The position numbers and the translations under genes are program-made. A stretch of 64,000 nucleotides of DNA. It comes from Ensifer aridi (lineage in GTDB: Bacteria; Pseudomonadota; Alphaproteobacteria; Rhizobiales; Rhizobiaceae). This document shows, piece by piece, positions 33,804 through 43,684 of the stretch. Positions within the stretch are counted from its first letter, which is position 1. Every line of letters begins with the position of its first letter. A model generated the notes under the pieces. It did no database searches and was not told where the DNA came from. It was given only the letters and a program-made list of their open reading frames with translations. Location: assembly GCF_002078505.1 (NCBI RefSeq), contig NZ_LUAV01000007.1:186001-250000 (forward strand), read 5' to 3'.

Positions 33804-35630
33804 ATGTGCGGAATTGTGGGCATCGTGGGGACAGAGCCGGTGTCGGAGCGGTTGGTCGATGCGTTGAAGCGTCTGGAATACCGGGGCTATGATTCGGCCG
33901 GCGTTGCGACGATCACCGAGGGCGCCTTGCATCGCCGGCGCGCCGAAGGCAAGCTCGTCAATCTCGAAGCGAGGCTGAAGGAAGAGCCGCTGAGCGGCAC
34001 CATCGGCATCGCCCACACGCGCTGGGCAACCCACGGCGCTCCGACGGAGCGCAATGCCCACCCGCATTTCACCGACGGTGTCGCGGTCGTCCACAACGGC
34101 ATCATCGAGAATTTCGCGGAAATCAAGGACGAGTTGACGGCGGTCGGCGCCGAGTTTCTGACCGACACGGATACGGAGGTCGTCGCGCATCTCCTGGCAA
34201 GATATCGCCGCGAGGGCATGGGGAGGCGCGAAGCCATGCATGCGATGCTGAAGCGGGTCAGGGGCGCCTATGCGCTTGCGGTCCTCTTCGAGGATGACCC
34301 GTCGACCATCATGGCGGCGCGCAACGGACCGCCTCTGGCGATCGGCCACGGTAACGGCGAGATGTTCCTGGGCTCCGACGCGATCGCGCTGGCACCCTTC
34401 ACCAACGAAATCACCTATCTGGTCGATGGCGACTGGGCCGTCATCGGCAAGACCGGCGTGCACATCTTCGACAGCGAGGGCAACGTCGTCACGCGCCCGC
34501 GGCAGGTCTCGATGGCTGCCGCCTATCTGGTTGATAAGGGCAATCATCGTCACTTCATGGAGAAGGAGATCTACGAGCAGCCGGAGGTGATCTCCCACGC
34601 ACTCGGCCATTACATCAACTTCATCGACAACCGGGTCGTGCCGGTTTCCGACGGCATCGATTTTGCCAAGGTTCCGAGCCTCGCCATCTCCGCCTGTGGC
34701 ACGGCCTATCTGGCCGGTCTGATTGGCAAATACTGGTTCGAGCGTTATGCGCGCCTGCCGGTCGAAATCGACGTCGCCTCAGAGTTCCGCTATCGGGAAA
34801 TCCCGCTCTCGCCGCAGTCGGCCGCCCTTTTCATATCGCAATCGGGCGAGACGGCCGATACGCTCGCATCGCTCCGGTATTGCAAGGAGCACGGCCTGAA
34901 GATCGGCGCCGTCGTCAACGTCCGCGAATCGACCATTGCCAGGGAGTCCGACGCCGTCTTTCCGATCCTTGCCGGCCCCGAGATCGGCGTCGCCTCTACC
35001 AAGGCATTCACTTGCCAGCTTGCTGTCCTTGCTGCGCTCGCCATCGGCGCGGGCAAGGCGCGGGGCACGGTCAGCGACGAGGAGGAGCAGGCGCTCGTCA
35101 GGAGTCTCGCCGAGATGCCGCGGATCATGGGCCAAGTGCTGAACAGCGTCCAGCCGAAGATCGAGATCCTGTCGCGGGAACTCTCCAAATGCCGCGACGT
35201 GCTTTACCTCGGCCGTGGCACCAGCTTTCCGCTGGCGATGGAGGGCGCGCTGAAGCTCAAGGAGATTTCCTATATCCATGCGGAAGGCTATGCGGCCGGT
35301 GAGTTGAAGCATGGGCCGATCGCGCTCATCGATGAAAACATGCCGGTCATCGTCATCGCGCCGCACGACCGCTTCTTCGACAAGACCGTCTCCAACATGC
35401 AGGAGGTGGCCGCCAGGGGCGGGCGGATCATTCTCATCACCGACGAGAGGGGTGCCGCGGTGTCGAAGCTCGACACGATGCACACCATCGTGCTGCCGGA
35501 CGTCGACGAGATCATCGCGCCGATGATCTTCTCGTTGCCGGTCCAGCTTCTCGCTTACCATACGGCCGTCTTCATGGGGACTGATGTGGACCAGCCGCGC
35601 AATCTCGCCAAATCGGTGACCGTCGAATGA
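33804..35630 (+). CDS. glmS: Glutamine-fructose-6-phosphate aminotransferase GlmS
   Basis: A 608-residue enzyme producing glucosamine-6-phosphate. The glutaminase domain begins MCGIVGIVG with the catalytic Cys right after Met; RLEYRGYDSAGVA and HTRWATHGAP follow. Two SIS domains hold FISQSGETADTLASLRYCK and GRGTSFPLAMEGALKLKEIS, and the end is NLAKSVTVE, as in E. coli. GGAGAGG lies before the ATG. With GlmU it covers both ends of the UDP-GlcNAc route; glmM is elsewhere. No glmS ribozyme-like element is apparent in the 146-base leader. Confidence 0.97.
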   Translation: MCGIVGIVGTEPVSERLVDALKRLEYRGYDSAGVATITEGALHRRRAEGKLVNLEARLKEEPLSGTIGIAHTRWATHGAPTERNAHPHFTDGVAVVHNGIIENFAEIKDELTAVGAEFLTDTDTEVVAHLLARYRREGMGRREAMHAMLKRVRGAYALAVLFEDDPSTIMAARNGPPLAIGHGNGEMFLGSDAIALAPFTNEITYLVDGDWAVIGKTGVHIFDSEGNVVTRPRQVSMAAAYLVDKGNHRHFMEKEIYEQPEVISHALGHYINFIDNRVVPVSDGIDFAKVPSLAISACGTAYLAGLIGKYWFERYARLPVEIDVASEFRYREIPLSPQSAALFISQSGETADTLASLRYCKEHGLKIGAVVNVRESTIARESDAVFPILAGPEIGVASTKAFTCQLAVLAALAIGAGKARGTVSDEEEQALVRSLAEMPRIMGQVLNSVQPKIEILSRELSKCRDVLYLGRGTSFPLAMEGALKLKEISYIHAEGYAAGELKHGPIALIDENMPVIVIAPHDRFFDKTVSNMQEVAARGGRIILITDERGAAVSKLDTMHTIVLPDVDEIIAPMIFSLPVQLLAYHTAVFMGTDVDQPRNLAKSVTVE

Positions 35631-36124
35631 TCATTCGACCGGAGACCGACGGTGATCGTGAGACGATCCGGCAGGTCACGGAGGCGGCCTTCGCCGATCA
35701 GTCCTACAGCGATCAGACCGAGGCGGGGATCATCGAGCGGCTGCGCGCCGAGGGCGCATTGACGCTGTCGCTCGTCGCGGAGGAAGATCGTGAGGTGATC
35801 GGCCACATCGCTTTTTCGCCGGTGACGATAACGCCTCCGACCACTGGCTGGTACGGACTCGGTCCCCTGTCCGTCCGGCCTGATCGGCAAGGGTGTGGCA
35901 CGGGAAGCGCGCTCGTCCGTCGAGGGCTTGAAATGCTGCGGAATTCCGGCGCCGCCGGTTGCGTCCTGGCGGGAGATCCGGCCTTCTATGGAAGGTTCGG
36001 GTTCCGCAATGAGCCTGCTCTTGTTTTTCCAGGTTGTGCGCCGCAATATTTCATGGCTCTACCCTTGTCAGGAACGCTGGTTTCCGGCACGGTCAGCTAT
36101 CATCCCGCCTTCGGAGCGGTTTGA
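35627..36124 (+). CDS. GNAT-family N-acetyltransferase, YhbS-like
   Basis: A 165-residue acetyltransferase. It starts MIIRPETDGDRETIRQVTEA, has GLGPLSVRPDRQGCGTGSAL as the acetyl-CoA loop (Q/RxxGxG/A type) and AAGCVLAGDPAFYGRFGF, the YhbS signature. The ATG overlaps the glmS stop (ATGA), so translation is coupled with amino-sugar synthesis. The acetyl acceptor is unknown. Confidence 0.88.
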   Translation: MIIRPETDGDRETIRQVTEAAFADQSYSDQTEAGIIERLRAEGALTLSLVAEEDREVIGHIAFSPVTITPPTTGWYGLGPLSVRPDRQGCGTGSALVRRGLEMLRNSGAAGCVLAGDPAFYGRFGFRNEPALVFPGCAPQYFMALPLSGTLVSGTVSYHPAFGAV

Positions 36125-36142
36125 CGGATCGATGGCAACAGC

Positions 36143-36832
36143 ATGACGGACGGTTCCAAAAGCGGCATCATCGCGGCGCGATTGCGCAATTACTTTCTTA
36201 CTGGCCTCATCATCTGCGCTCCCCTGGCGATCACGGTCTGGCTGGTTCGTTCCTTCATTGAGTGGGCGGACGGCTGGGTGAAGCCGTATTTGCCGAGCTT
36301 CTACAATCCGGACACCTATCTGCCTGTCGCCATTCCGGGTTTCGGGCTCCTGATCGCCGTGGTGGTGATCACTCTGGTCGGCTTCCTGACCGCAAACCTT
36401 GTGGGGCGCTCGATTATTAATTTCGGCGAGTCGCTGGTCCACAAGACGCCGTTGGTCCGTTCGATCTACAGATCGTTGAAGCAGATCTTCCAGACGGTGC
36501 TGCAGGACCAGTCGTCCTCCTTCAAGAAAGCCGGCCTGATCGAATATCCGAGCCCCGGGTTGTGGTCCCTGGTGTTTATCGCCACCGATGTGAAGGGCGA
36601 GATTGCGGCGAAATTCGATGAGCGCGGCATGGATATGGTGACCGTGTTTCTTCCGCCGACGCCGATCCCGACCGCGGGATTCCTGCTCTTCGTGCCTCGC
36701 GAGAAAATCATACCGCTGCAGATGAGCGCCGAGGACGCGGCGAAACTCTTGATCTCAGGCGGTCTCGTGGCTCCGGATTACCAACCGCTTGCAAACGCGC
36801 CGCGGCCGATCACGCAGCAAAAGACCGCCTGA
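36143..36832 (+). CDS. DUF502 family membrane protein
   Basis: A 229-residue protein. Two membrane helices (LRNYFLTGLIICAPLAITVW and VAIPGFGLLIAVVVITLVGF) precede the DUF502 core with TPLVRSIYRSLKQIFQTVLQ, LVFIATDVKGEI and VFLPPTPIPTAGFLLFVPRE. The family has no established role; plant relatives (COV1) affect vascular patterning. The gene follows the GNAT gene by 18 bases and is convergent with recG, 11 bases away. Confidence 0.88.
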   Translation: MTDGSKSGIIAARLRNYFLTGLIICAPLAITVWLVRSFIEWADGWVKPYLPSFYNPDTYLPVAIPGFGLLIAVVVITLVGFLTANLVGRSIINFGESLVHKTPLVRSIYRSLKQIFQTVLQDQSSSFKKAGLIEYPSPGLWSLVFIATDVKGEIAAKFDERGMDMVTVFLPPTPIPTAGFLLFVPREKIIPLQMSAEDAAKLLISGGLVAPDYQPLANAPRPITQQKTA

Positions 36833-36843
36833 CGTCCGGCATT

Positions 36844-38949
36844 CTAGCCGGCGCGCAGAAAGCGGATCGCCTCGTCCCGGCGGTAGAGATAGAGAAGCGT
36901 CCTCAAGGCCTGGCCGCGCTCTGACGTCAGTTCCGGATCACGATCGATGGCATAGGCGGCGTCCTTGCGCGCCATCTCGAGAAGATCGCTATGCGCTTCG
37001 AGGCTCGCGATGAGGAAGCCCGGCGTACCGGACTGGCGTGTGCCGAGGAGTTCGCCTTCACCGCGCAGCTTCAGATCCTCCTCGGCGATCAGAAAGCCGT
37101 CCTCGGTCTCGCGCAGGATCGACAGGCGTGCGCGGCCGGCTTCGCTGAGCGGGCTTTTGTAGAGTAATATGCAGGTCGATGCCTCGTCGCCACGCCCGAC
37201 GCGGCCGCGTAGCTGGTGCAACTGCGCAAGGCCGAAGCGCTCCGCATGTTCGATCACCATGATCGTCGCGTCAGGTACGTCGACGCCGACTTCCACGACC
37301 GTCGTCGCCACGAGCAGGCGGATCTCGCCGTTCTTGAAGGCGAGCATGACGGCGTCCTTCTCCGGTCCCGCCATGCGGCCGTGCACGAGGCCGACATCAT
37401 TGCCGAAACGGCGGACGAGGCTTTGATAGCGCTCGTCGGCGGACGTGGCGTCGGTCTCCTCGGATTCCTCGACCAGGGGGCAGATCCAATAGGCCTTCTT
37501 GCCCTGCCCAAGTGCTGCATCAAGCCTGTCGATCACCTCGTCGGTACGCTCGGTTGGTATCGTGACGGTCTGGATCGGCTTGCGCCCTGCCGGCTTCTCC
37601 GTGAGCTTCGATACGTCCATGTCCCCGAAGGCCGCGAGCACCAGGGTGCGGGGAATCGGCGTTGCCGTCATGACGAGCATATGCGGGGAGATGCCTTTGG
37701 CCGTCAGCCGCAGCCTCTGGTGAACGCCAAAGCGGTGCTGTTCGTCGACGACGGCGAGCACGAGCTGTCGATAGTTCACCGCATCCTGAAAAAGCGCATG
37801 TGTGCCGATGATCATCTGCGTATCGCCGGAAGCGATGCGTTCGAGGATTGCGTCACGCTCCTTGCCCTTGGTTCTGCCGGTCAGGACGTCGATCGTGATG
37901 CCTGCGGGGGCCGTCATCTTCGAAAGCGTGGCATGGTGCTGCCGGGCCAGAATTTCCGTCGGTGCCATCAGCACCGCCTGGCCACCGGATTCGACCGCCG
38001 CAAGCATCGCCATCAACGCCACGGCCGTCTTGCCGGAGCCGACGTCACCCTGCAGGAGGCGCAGCATGCGCTCGGATCCGGACATATCGGCAAGGATGTC
38101 CCTGACCGCCGCCGACTGGCTCGTCGTCAACGAGAAAGGAAGGGCGGCGATCACCGGGCCGCTCAGCCGGCCAGTCGGATGCACGGGCGTGCCGGCCAGT
38201 TTGCGCAAGCGCTGGCGAACAAGGGCGAGCGAGAGCTGGCCCGCGAGAAACTCGTCGTACGCAAGCCGCCTGCGGGCCGGCGCCTGCGGGGCGACATCGG
38301 TCTCGTCACGCGGTTCGTGCAGACGGTGAAAACTTTCTTTCGCGCTCTGAAAGCCTTGTTGGTGCAGAAGCGACTCGTCGAGCCATTCCGGCAGATCCGG
38401 TACCCGGGCAACGGCCGCCTCGATCGACTTGTGAAGAAGCTTGGACGAGAGCCCGGCCGTCAGCCCGTAAACGGGTTCGACGAGAGGCAGGCTCCCGGCT
38501 TCGGCGGCCCGGACCATGTAATCCGGATGGACCATGGAGGCGCGCCCGTTGAACCAGTCCACTTTGCCGCTGACGATGACTGTTTCATCGATCGGCAAAG
38601 CTTTTTCCAGCCAGTTCCCCTTGACGTGAAAGAAGGTGAGCGCCAGTTCGCCGGTGTCGTCGTGAAGAAAGACTCGATAGGGCACGTTCGGCCTGCCGCG
38701 TGGCGACGGTTGGTGGCGGTCCACGCGCCCGGTGATGGTGACGATCGCTCCTTGTGGCGCGTAGGCGATGCCCGGTTGACGGCGACGGTCGATCAGCGAA
38801 TGCGGAGCATGGAACAGGAGATCGATGACCCGGCAATCTTCAATCGATTCGCGCCCGAGCAGGCGGGCGTAAAGCTCGCCGGTCTTCGGTCCGATGCCGG
38901 GCAAAGTGTCGAGAGGTGAAAACAGCGGATCGAGCAGGGCAGGGCGCAT
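36844..38949 (-). CDS. recG: ATP-dependent DNA helicase RecG
   Basis: A 701-residue helicase that remodels stalled forks and branched DNA. The N-terminal wedge/OB part (about 1-190) has LDTLPGIGPKTGELYARLLG. Walker A is LLQGDVGSGKTAVALMA (about 297-313), the DEXH-like box is VVDEQHRFGVHQR (about 400), and [15 protein letters not shown] and VGVDVPDATIMVIEHAERFG are motifs III and [13 protein letters not shown] is motif VI. Length is normal. It is divergent from sdhE-mfd, 118 bases apart, a common repair-gene arrangement in Rhizobiales. Confidence 0.96.
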   Translation of the reverse strand: MRPALLDPLFSPLDTLPGIGPKTGELYARLLGRESIEDCRVIDLLFHAPHSLIDRRRQPGIAYAPQGAIVTITGRVDRHQPSPRGRPNVPYRVFLHDDTGELALTFFHVKGNWLEKALPIDETVIVSGKVDWFNGRASMVHPDYMVRAAEAGSLPLVEPVYGLTAGLSSKLLHKSIEAAVARVPDLPEWLDESLLHQQGFQSAKESFHRLHEPRDETDVAPQAPARRRLAYDEFLAGQLSLALVRQRLRKLAGTPVHPTGRLSGPVIAALPFSLTTSQSAAVRDILADMSGSERMLRLLQGDVGSGKTAVALMAMLAAVESGGQAVLMAPTEILARQHHATLSKMTAPAGITIDVLTGRTKGKERDAILERIASGDTQMIIGTHALFQDAVNYRQLVLAVVDEQHRFGVHQRLRLTAKGISPHMLVMTATPIPRTLVLAAFGDMDVSKLTEKPAGRKPIQTVTIPTERTDEVIDRLDAALGQGKKAYWICPLVEESEETDATSADERYQSLVRRFGNDVGLVHGRMAGPEKDAVMLAFKNGEIRLLVATTVVEVGVDVPDATIMVIEHAERFGLAQLHQLRGRVGRGDEASTCILLYKSPLSEAGRARLSILRETEDGFLIAEEDLKLRGEGELLGTRQSGTPGFLIASLEAHSDLLEMARKDAAYAIDRDPELTSERGQALRTLLYLYRRDEAIRFLRAG

Positions 38950-39067
38950 GATAGTGAAATTGCGACGATAAATCCGGCTTTGGCAAGGCTGACAACCCGC
39001 TTTTCAGCGTTTATAGAACCCCCGTCATCACGATCCGCCGCACCGGTGGACGGCAGGAAGGAACCCC

Positions 39068-39373
39068 ATGACCGGCATTTCACGTACGAGCGCCGATCTT
39101 GATCCGCGTCGGCGCAGGATCCTCTTCCGCGCCTGGCACCGCGGTATTCGCGAGATGGACCTGGTCCTCGGGCAGTTTGCCGAGGCGGAGATCGCGAGCT
39201 TGTCCGGCGCGGAGCTCGACGAGCTTGAAACGATCATGCGCGAAGAAGACAACGACCTCGTCCGCTGGATCACCGGAGAAAAGCCGCTGCCGGAGCGTTA
39301 TGCGACGGAACTTTTCGCCCGCATCGCCGCTTACCGCCCGGATTTCGATCCGGTTCGCCAAGACGCCAGATAA
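39068..39373 (+). CDS. sdhE: Succinate dehydrogenase assembly factor SdhE (DUF339)
   Basis: A 101-residue protein with the SdhE/SDHAF2 motif RAWHRGIREMDLVLGQFAE (RGxxExD type) and LETIMREEDNDLVRWITGEK. SdhE helps attach FAD covalently to succinate dehydrogenase. It stops two bases before the mfd start, so the two genes are co-transcribed; the same pair occurs in other Rhizobiales. Confidence 0.92.
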   Translation: MTGISRTSADLDPRRRRILFRAWHRGIREMDLVLGQFAEAEIASLSGAELDELETIMREEDNDLVRWITGEKPLPERYATELFARIAAYRPDFDPVRQDAR

Positions 39374-39375
39374 AC

Positions 39376-42300
39376 ATGATGATGCTACCCGGCCTCGACC
39401 CGAAGAAGGTCCTCGCGGCGACGCGGGAGTTGACGATCGGTCCGGTGCCTTCCGGCGCCGAGGCGTTGGTTCTCGCCGAACTGGCGCGAGCGGGGGCGCC
39501 CGTTGCCTATATGCTCTCCGACGGCCAGCGCATTGCCGACCTCGAGCAGGTGCTGGGTTTCGTAGCGCCGGACATTCCCGTCCTCACTTTGCCCGGTTGG
39601 GACTGCCTGCCTTACGACCGCGTCTCGCCGAGTGCCGATACCTCGGCGCGCAGGCTTGCGGCCTTGGGCGCACTCATTGCACATCGTGCGAAGCCGCACC
39701 CGGCGATCATGCTCGTCACGGTCAATGCCGCGCTACAAAAGATTTCGCCGCGGGACGTGATCGAGAGCCTCGCCTTTTCCGCGCGCCCCGGCAACCAGAT
39801 CCGGATGGACGATCTCGCCGCGCGGCTGGAGCGAAACGGCTTCGAGCGCGTACCGACGGTGCGCGAGGTCGGCGAATTTGCGGTCCGAGGCGGGATCCTC
39901 GACGTCTATGTGCCGGGTAGCAGCGAGCCGTTGCGGCTCGATTTCTTCGGCGATACGCTCGAGACGATCCGTTCCTTCGATCCCGCCAGTCAGCGTACGA
40001 TCGGGCAGGTCCGCTCTCTCGATCTCAATCCGATGAGCGAGGTTTCGCTGACGCCGGAAACGATCAGCCACTTCCGCAAGCAATATCTTTCACTCTTCGG
40101 CGCAGCCACGCGCGACGACGCGCTTTACCAGGCGGTCTCGGAAGGGCGCCGCTATGCCGGCATGGAGCATTGGCTGCCGCTCTTCTATGATCGCCTCGAA
40201 ACGGTCTTTGACTATCTCGATGGGTTTCGCATCGTGACGGATCACCTCGCGCGTGAAGCAGCCGCGGAACGCTCGAAGCTCATCCTCGACTATTACGACG
40301 CACGCCTTGCCTCCGCATCGCCGGGCAAGTCGCAGCTTGCGCAGGGCACGCCCTACAAGCCGGTGCCGCCGGAGATGCTTTATCTGAGCGCGAAGGGCTT
40401 CGGCGTGGCGCTCGCCGAGCGCGACGCCATCCGCCTCTCGCCGTTCTCCGAACATGAAGGAGAGGCCCGTCAGGTCGTGACCATAGAGGCGCGTCAGGGC
40501 CTGCGATGGGCAAAGGGGGCAGGTGAGGCCGACGACGACGGCGCGCGCGTCAATGTCTTCGACCAGGCGGTGAGGCACATTGCCGAGAAGCGCGCGAAAG
40601 GCGCAAAGGTTCTCGTTTCCGGCTGGACGGAAGGATCGCTCGACCGTCTCCTGCAGGTGCTCGCCGAGCATGGCCTTGCCAATATCCGCCCGGTCAAAGC
40701 CCTCTCCGATCTGCGCTCGCTGAAGCCGGGTGAGGCGGCGTCAGCGGTCCTCAGCCTCGAAGCGGGATTCGAGGCAGGCGATCTCGTCATCATCGGCGAG
40801 CAGGACATTCTCGGCGATCGCCTAGTGCGCCGCTCGAAGCGCCGCAAGCGCGGGGCCGACTTCATTGCTGAGGTGACGGGTCTCGACGAGGGCAGCTACG
40901 TGGTCCACGCCGAACACGGCATCGGCCGCTTCGTCGGGCTGCGCACGATCGAGGCCGCCGGCGCGCCGCATGATTGCCTCGAGCTTGTCTATGCCGACGA
41001 CGCTAAGCTCTTCCTGCCGGTAGAAAACATCGAGCTTCTGTCGCGCTATGGTTCGGAAGGGACGGATGCGATCCTCGACAAGCTCGGCGGTGTCGCCTGG
41101 CAGGCGCGCAAGGCGAGGCTCAAGAAGCGGCTGCTCGACATGGCGGGCGGCCTCATCCGCATCGCCGCCGAAAGGCATACCCGACACGCGCCGGTCCTGA
41201 ACGCCCAGGACGGGGCCTATGACGAATTCGCCGCCCGCTTCCCTTACGACGAGACCGAGGATCAGTTGAACTCGATCGAGGCGGTTCGGGATGATCTCGG
41301 CAGCGGCCGGCCCATGGATCGTCTCGTGTGCGGCGATGTCGGCTTCGGCAAGACGGAGGTGGCGCTGCGTGCCGCCTTCATCGCGGCGATGAATGGGGTG
41401 CAGGTCGCCGTCGTCGTGCCCACGACTTTGCTTGCGCGGCAGCATTTCAAAACCTTTGCCGAACGATTCCGCGGTCTGCCGATACGCATCCAGCAGGCGT
41501 CCCGTCTCGTCGGCTCCAAGGAGCTGGCGCTGACGAAGAAGGAGGTTACTGAGGGCAAGACGGACATCGTCGTCGGCACGCATGCACTTCTCGGTTCGTC
41601 GATCAAGTTTGCGAACCTCGGCCTGCTCATCATCGATGAGGAGCAGCATTTCGGCGTCAAGCACAAGGAACGGCTCAAGGAGCTGAAGACCGATGTGCAC
41701 GTGCTCACGCTATCGGCGACGCCGATACCGCGCACGCTTCAGCTCGCGCTCACCGGCGTTCGCGAATTGTCGCTGATCACGACGCCGCCGGTGGATCGCA
41801 TGGCGGTGCGCACCTTCATTTCGCCCTTCGACGCGCTGGTGATCCGCGAGACGTTGATGCGCGAGCATTACCGCGGCGGCCAGAGCTTCTACGTCTGCCC
41901 GCGTGTGAGCGACCTTCCGGAGATCCACGACTTCTTGAAATCCGACGTGCCGGAATTGAAGGTCGCCGTGGCGCACGGCCAGATGCCGGCGACCGAACTC
42001 GAGGACGTCATGAACGCCTTCTATGAGGGGCGCTTTGATGTCCTTCTCTCGACGACGATCGTCGAGTCGGGGCTTGACGTGCCGACTGCGAATACATTGA
42101 TCGTGCACCGCGCCGACATGTTCGGTCTCGCCCAGCTCTACCAGCTTCGCGGCCGGGTAGGGCGGTCGAAGGTGCGCGCCTTCGCGCTCTTCACGCTTCC
42201 CGTCAACAAGACGTTGACGGGGCCGGCGGAACGGCGTCTCAAGGTATTGCAGTCGCTCGACACGCTTGGAGCCGGATTCCAGCTCGCCAGCCACGACCTC

Positions 42301-42891
42301 GATATCCGCGGCGCCGGCAATCTCCTCGGCGAGGAGCAATCCGGCCATATCAAGGAGGTCGGCTTCGAGCTCTATCAGCAGATGCTCGAGGAGGCGGTCG
42401 CCGAACTCAAGGGTGAAGAGGAAATCCACGACACCGGTTGGTCGCCGCAGATATCGGTCGGCACGCCGGTCATGATTCCGGAAGAGTACGTGCCGGATCT
42501 CAACCTGAGGCTCGGACTCTATCGTCGCCTCGGCGAGCTGACGGATCTCAAGGAAATCGACGGCTTCGGGGCGGAACTGATCGACCGCTTCGGTCCGCTG
42601 CCGACCGAGGTCCAGCATCTGCTGAAGATCGTCTACGTCAAGTCGCTCTGCCGCACTGCGAATGTCGAGAAGCTCGATGCCGGGCCGAAGGGCGTCGTCG
42701 TTCAGTTCCGCAACAAGGAGTTTCCGAACCCGGCCGCCCTCGTCGGCCATATCGCCAAGCAGGGAACGCTTGCCAAGATCCGGCCGGACCAGAGCATCTT
42801 CTTCCAGCGCGATCTCCCGACGCCCGAGAAGCGTCTCTCGGGTGCCGCGATGGTGATGACGCAGCTCGCGGTGCTCGCAAAACCCGCTTGA
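39376..42891 (+). CDS. mfd: Transcription-repair coupling factor Mfd
   Basis: An 1171-residue protein that removes RNA polymerase stalled at lesions and recruits UvrA. Order of domains: UvrB-like N-terminus (1-350; [20 protein letters not shown]), the polymerase-interacting CarD-like domain (about 495-560; [17 protein letters not shown]), the helicase motor with Walker [16 protein letters not shown] (about 652-666) and [15 protein letters not shown] (about 754), [11 protein letters not shown], and the C-terminal TRCF domain ([20 protein letters not shown]). An early in-frame second ATG makes the exact start uncertain by one codon. A terminator follows. Confidence 0.96.
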   Translation: MMMLPGLDPKKVLAATRELTIGPVPSGAEALVLAELARAGAPVAYMLSDGQRIADLEQVLGFVAPDIPVLTLPGWDCLPYDRVSPSADTSARRLAALGALIAHRAKPHPAIMLVTVNAALQKISPRDVIESLAFSARPGNQIRMDDLAARLERNGFERVPTVREVGEFAVRGGILDVYVPGSSEPLRLDFFGDTLETIRSFDPASQRTIGQVRSLDLNPMSEVSLTPETISHFRKQYLSLFGAATRDDALYQAVSEGRRYAGMEHWLPLFYDRLETVFDYLDGFRIVTDHLAREAAAERSKLILDYYDARLASASPGKSQLAQGTPYKPVPPEMLYLSAKGFGVALAERDAIRLSPFSEHEGEARQVVTIEARQGLRWAKGAGEADDDGARVNVFDQAVRHIAEKRAKGAKVLVSGWTEGSLDRLLQVLAEHGLANIRPVKALSDLRSLKPGEAASAVLSLEAGFEAGDLVIIGEQDILGDRLVRRSKRRKRGADFIAEVTGLDEGSYVVHAEHGIGRFVGLRTIEAAGAPHDCLELVYADDAKLFLPVENIELLSRYGSEGTDAILDKLGGVAWQARKARLKKRLLDMAGGLIRIAAERHTRHAPVLNAQDGAYDEFAARFPYDETEDQLNSIEAVRDDLGSGRPMDRLVCGDVGFGKTEVALRAAFIAAMNGVQVAVVVPTTLLARQHFKTFAERFRGLPIRIQQASRLVGSKELALTKKEVTEGKTDIVVGTHALLGSSIKFANLGLLIIDEEQHFGVKHKERLKELKTDVHVLTLSATPIPRTLQLALTGVRELSLITTPPVDRMAVRTFISPFDALVIRETLMREHYRGGQSFYVCPRVSDLPEIHDFLKSDVPELKVAVAHGQMPATELEDVMNAFYEGRFDVLLSTTIVESGLDVPTANTLIVHRADMFGLAQLYQLRGRVGRSKVRAFALFTLPVNKTLTGPAERRLKVLQSLDTLGAGFQLASHDLDIRGAGNLLGEEQSGHIKEVGFELYQQMLEEAVAELKGEEEIHDTGWSPQISVGTPVMIPEEYVPDLNLRLGLYRRLGELTDLKEIDGFGAELIDRFGPLPTEVQHLLKIVYVKSLCRTANVEKLDAGPKGVVVQFRNKEFPNPAALVGHIAKQGTLAKIRPDQSIFFQRDLPTPEKRLSGAAMVMTQLAVLAKPA

Positions 42892-42896
42892 AACGA

Positions 42897-42926
42897 AACG
42901 CCGCAGCTCTTTCGCGCGGCGTTTTC
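42897..42926 (+). terminator. Terminator after mfd
   Basis: AACGCCGC and GCGGCGTT form an 8-pair stem around an 11-base loop, followed by TTTCC on the plus strand. It starts 6 bases after the mfd stop and also separates the convergent thioredoxin-like gene. Confidence 0.75.
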
Positions 42927-42937
42927 CTCTTTGACGA

Positions 42938-43603
42938 TCAGTGCGCCGGGTGGGCAGCCTTCATCTGCGCGATTTCGCGCAACGCATTCGTCAGGGTCTC
43001 GACAGATTGCGCGCCCATCACCGCATATTGCTGCTCGATGATGAAACAGGGCACGCCGGTAACGCCCATCTCCCGGGCCATGTCGACCTCCTGCTTCACG
43101 GCGTCCTTGTCGGCGTCGGATGCGAGTAGAGCGGCAATGACCGGGCGATCGAGGCCAGCCTGTTCCGCGATGTCAAGCAGAACGGCGTGGTCGCCGACGT
43201 TGCGACCTTCCTCGAAATTGGCCTTGAAGAGTCGCCGCACGACATCCGTCTGCGCGAGGTCACCGCTGGTTGCCGCCCAGCGTATCAGCCGATGCGCGTC
43301 GAGAGTGTTCGGGCTGATCTTCACGGCTTCGAAATCGAAAGCGATGCCGACTTCCTGCCCGAGTTCTTCGAGCATCCGATGCGCCTGGTCGACGGACGTC
43401 TGGCCGCCGAGTTTTGCCGCGAGATGCCGTTTATGGTCGACCCCTTCCGGTGGTAGATCGGGGTTCAGCTGATAGGGGCGCCACTGGATCGCTACATGAA
43501 TCTCGCCGGCAACGTCGGCAATTGCCTGCTCAAGCCTGTTCTTTCCAAGATAACACCACGGGCAGACCACGTCCGAGACGATATCGATGTTGACGGTTTC
43601 CAT
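42938..43603 (-). CDS. FrnE-like DsbA-family thiol oxidoreductase
   Basis: A 221-residue cytoplasmic protein of the DsbA/2-hydroxychromene isomerase group. The active-site motif CPWC is at residues 14-17 (DVVCPWCYLGKNRL) and the cis-proline loop is GVTGVPCFIIEQQYAV. No signal peptide is present. FrnE of Deinococcus has oxidoreductase activity linked to oxidative stress; the natural substrate here is unknown. AAAGG lies upstream of the ATG. Monocistronic. Confidence 0.88.
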   Translation of the reverse strand: METVNIDIVSDVVCPWCYLGKNRLEQAIADVAGEIHVAIQWRPYQLNPDLPPEGVDHKRHLAAKLGGQTSVDQAHRMLEELGQEVGIAFDFEAVKISPNTLDAHRLIRWAATSGDLAQTDVVRRLFKANFEEGRNVGDHAVLLDIAEQAGLDRPVIAALLASDADKDAVKQEVDMAREMGVTGVPCFIIEQQYAVMGAQSVETLTNALREIAQMKAAHPAH

Positions 43604-43684
43604 GGTGCGGCCTTTCCAGTTGCCAAAGCTGCCACATAGGCCGCTCCGCCGCTTCTTTCAATGCGTTACAAAATAGATACCAGC

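Noticed and set aside
37216..38919. 567-codon plus-strand frame
   Set aside because: Antisense to recG, rich in Arg/His and without domains.
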